Under the pieces are notes generated by a model. That model was given only the letters and a program-made list of their open reading frames with translations, made no database searches and was not told the origin of the DNA. A stretch of DNA of 42,675 nt from Opitutia bacterium (GTDB taxonomy: Bacteria > Verrucomicrobiota > Verrucomicrobiia > Opitutales > Opitutaceae), in contig CANJCM010000037.1 in the NCBI GenBank assembly GCA_947472765.1, positions 1 to 42,675 of the forward strand. The letters are read 5' to 3'. The position numbers and the translations under genes were made by a program. Positions 41,306-42,675 of the stretch are shown piece by piece (position 1 is the stretch's first letter; every line of letters begins with the position of its first letter).

Positions 41306-42675
41306 TCATGGCGACTCCGAGGCCGAGACCGACTCGCGGCCGCGGCGATGCGTGAACTGCCGGCTCGTGACGATGCCCTCGACGAGCGTTTCGAAACGAT
41401 ACCCGCCCGCGGCGAGCTCGCGTTGCAACGACTCCGTCAGCGGCTCGTCGGTGATGAGGAGGCTGCGGCCGAGAGCATAGGCGAGCAGCTTGCTGTTGAG
41501 GTTGCGGACGAAGCCGTCCTGCCGGCGTTCGCGGATGTATTTCCTCACGCCGTCGAGGCCCTCGCCTTCCGAGCCGCCGGGGAAAGTCGCCCGCGCCTCA
41601 ATCGCCCGGCCCGCCAGATCCTTTTCGCGGCGTTCGCCAATGGGGCCATAGCCCTCGAACACGAGCCCGAGCGAGTCGAAGCGCTCGTGGCACGCCGCGC
41701 AGTTCGGATCGATGCGGTGCCGTGCGAGCACTTCACGCAGGGGCAGATCGAGATGCGCCTCGTCCTTCGGCAGCTCCGGCACATTCGGCGGCGGGGGCGG
41801 GATGCGTTCCCCGAGCACGTTTTTCACGAGCCAGTTGCCGCGCTTTACCGGACTTGTGCGCAGGCCCGGCGCGTTCTTGGTCAGAAACGCCGCCATCGGC
41901 AGCAACCCGCCGCGGCCGTATTGCCCCGCGTTATCGATCCGAACCCAGCCGGCGTCCGGTGCCGCCTTTGCCGCTGCGCCCCGCCCCGCCTTCGCCGGAG
42001 CCGCGTAGGGAACACCATAATGCTGCGCCAGCGGCGCGTTCACGAAGGTGTGATTGGCGTACAGAAAATCCAGCACCGGGCTGCGGCCCTGAAAGACTTC
42101 GAGCAGGAAGCGCACGGGCTCCTCGAACATCGCCTGCTTCAGCTCCGGCGTGAACGCGGGGAAGCGATCGCGGTCGACCGTCGCGATGTCCTCGAAGCGC
42201 CGGAAATCCAGCCAGTTCCCGCCGAACTCCACGGCCAGCGCCCGCGCCCGCGGGTCCCGCAGCATCCGGCGCGCCTGCGCCTTCAACACCGCGGGGTCAT
42301 GGAGTTTGCCCGCTTTGGCCTGCGCCAGCAGCTCGGCATCCGGCAGGCTCGACCACAGGAAATAGCTCAGCCGGCTCGCCAGATCAGTGTCCGAGAGCGG
42401 ATGCACGCCGGTGCCCGGCTCCGCCAAATCGATCCGGTAGGTGAACTCCGGCGACATCAGGATCAGCACGAGCGTCTCGCGCAACGCGGTCTCGTGATCG
42501 AGTCCATCGCGGGTCCGGCCCGTCCGGTAGAACTCGAGCAAATCGTCGCGTTCCTCCTTCGCCAGCGGCCGCCGAAACGCGCGCGCGGCCAGGTCGAGCA
42601 GCGCCTGGATGTGTCCCGGTTCCGCCGCGAGCCGCGCGCGCTCCACGGCGCGAATGCCTTCATCGGTGATCCGGA
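41306..42675 (-). CDS. DUF1595/DUF1592/DUF1588/DUF1585-family protein, 5' part outside the window
   Basis: The frame stays open to the window edge (codons for RITDEGIRAVERARL precede any start), so the N-terminal cytochrome part is missing from view. Visible in order: FRRPLAKEERDDLLEFY (DUF1595), LVLILMSPEFTYR and LASRLSYFLWSSLPDAEL (DUF1592), LAQHYGVPY and RTSPVKRGNWLVKNVLGE (DUF1588), then CAACH with ERFDSLGLVFEGYGPIGE (DUF1585). It is only distantly similar to the two paralogs at 6837 and 16653. It pairs with the DUF1552 gene downstream in the usual order. Probably exported and redox active; the true function is not established. Confidence 0.88.
   Translation of the reverse strand, partial: RITDEGIRAVERARLAAEPGHIQALLDLAARAFRRPLAKEERDDLLEFYRTGRTRDGLDHETALRETLVLILMSPEFTYRIDLAEPGTGVHPLSDTDLASRLSYFLWSSLPDAELLAQAKAGKLHDPAVLKAQARRMLRDPRARALAVEFGGNWLDFRRFEDIATVDRDRFPAFTPELKQAMFEEPVRFLLEVFQGRSPVLDFLYANHTFVNAPLAQHYGVPYAAPAKAGRGAAAKAAPDAGWVRIDNAGQYGRGGLLPMAAFLTKNAPGLRTSPVKRGNWLVKNVLGERIPPPPPNVPELPKDEAHLDLPLREVLARHRIDPNCAACHERFDSLGLVFEGYGPIGERREKDLAGRAIEARATFPGGSEGEGLDGVRKYIRERRQDGFVRNLNSKLLAYALGRSLLITDEPLTESLQRELAAGGYRFETLVEGIVTSRQFTHRRGRESVSASESP

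Overview
The window is GC-rich DNA from a Gram-negative bacterium. It looks like a member of the PVC superphylum, most likely Verrucomicrobiota of the Opitutaceae type. That assignment is inferred from gene content: DUF1592/DUF1588/DUF1585 and DUF1552 proteins, a PVC-type membrane-bound dehydrogenase with a C-terminal CxxCH, many secreted or Tat-exported proteins, and a tmRNA whose tag seems to begin with Glu as in chlamydiae. Nothing in the window looks like a phage, plasmid, CRISPR array or classical insertion sequence.

Layout. 1-750: repeats and the tmRNA gene (ssrA, minus). 1074-4778: a divergent pair, a TPR/glycosyltransferase-like protein (minus) and a Tat-exported Gfo/Idh/MocA oxidoreductase (plus), separated by a perfect 24-bp palindrome. 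5203-6501: an O-acetylhomoserine sulfhydrylase-type enzyme. 6837-9617 and 16653-19469: two close paralogous diheme DUF1592-type proteins in opposite orientation. Between them lie a Tgt-MnmC-like fusion (tRNA wobble modification), a DUF2721 membrane protein, a mutarotase-like secreted protein and a cytochrome c-PQQ sugar dehydrogenase fusion. 19705-21566: a Tat amidohydrolase and a REP-associated tyrosine transposase (RAYT). 21661-29832: a sialidase-like protein, a TolB-like propeller, a DUF885 peptidase-like protein, a 3-hydroxyisobutyrate dehydrogenase-type enzyme, a DUF4399 lipoprotein and a Tat alpha/beta hydrolase. 30205-34190: a large PVC-type heme dehydrogenase and an esterase. 34566-38393: a CBM9/DUF5916 outer-membrane protein and an unknown secreted protein. 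38626-42675: an SDR, then a DUF1552 and a DUF1592-type gene pair, the latter cut by the window end.

The genes describe periplasmic or surface catabolism of carbohydrates and organic compounds coupled to c-type cytochromes. About 20 of the 24 genes are enzymes or binding proteins, many with signal peptides, and they are mostly transcribed singly or in pairs.

The most striking signal is the intergenic DNA. Nearly every gap holds short hairpins built on one plan: a tetranucleotide (GTGG, GTAG or GGAG), a GC-rich stem of about 8 bp, and a loop of 3-5 nt, usually in inverted pairs. At least four unrelated stem families follow this plan, and further families of A/T-richer inverted repeats accompany them. 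One family flanks the RAYT gene as two 112-bp direct repeats. Several REPs abut or supply stop codons of neighbouring genes. The window therefore shows a dense REP/RAYT system that shapes gene ends.
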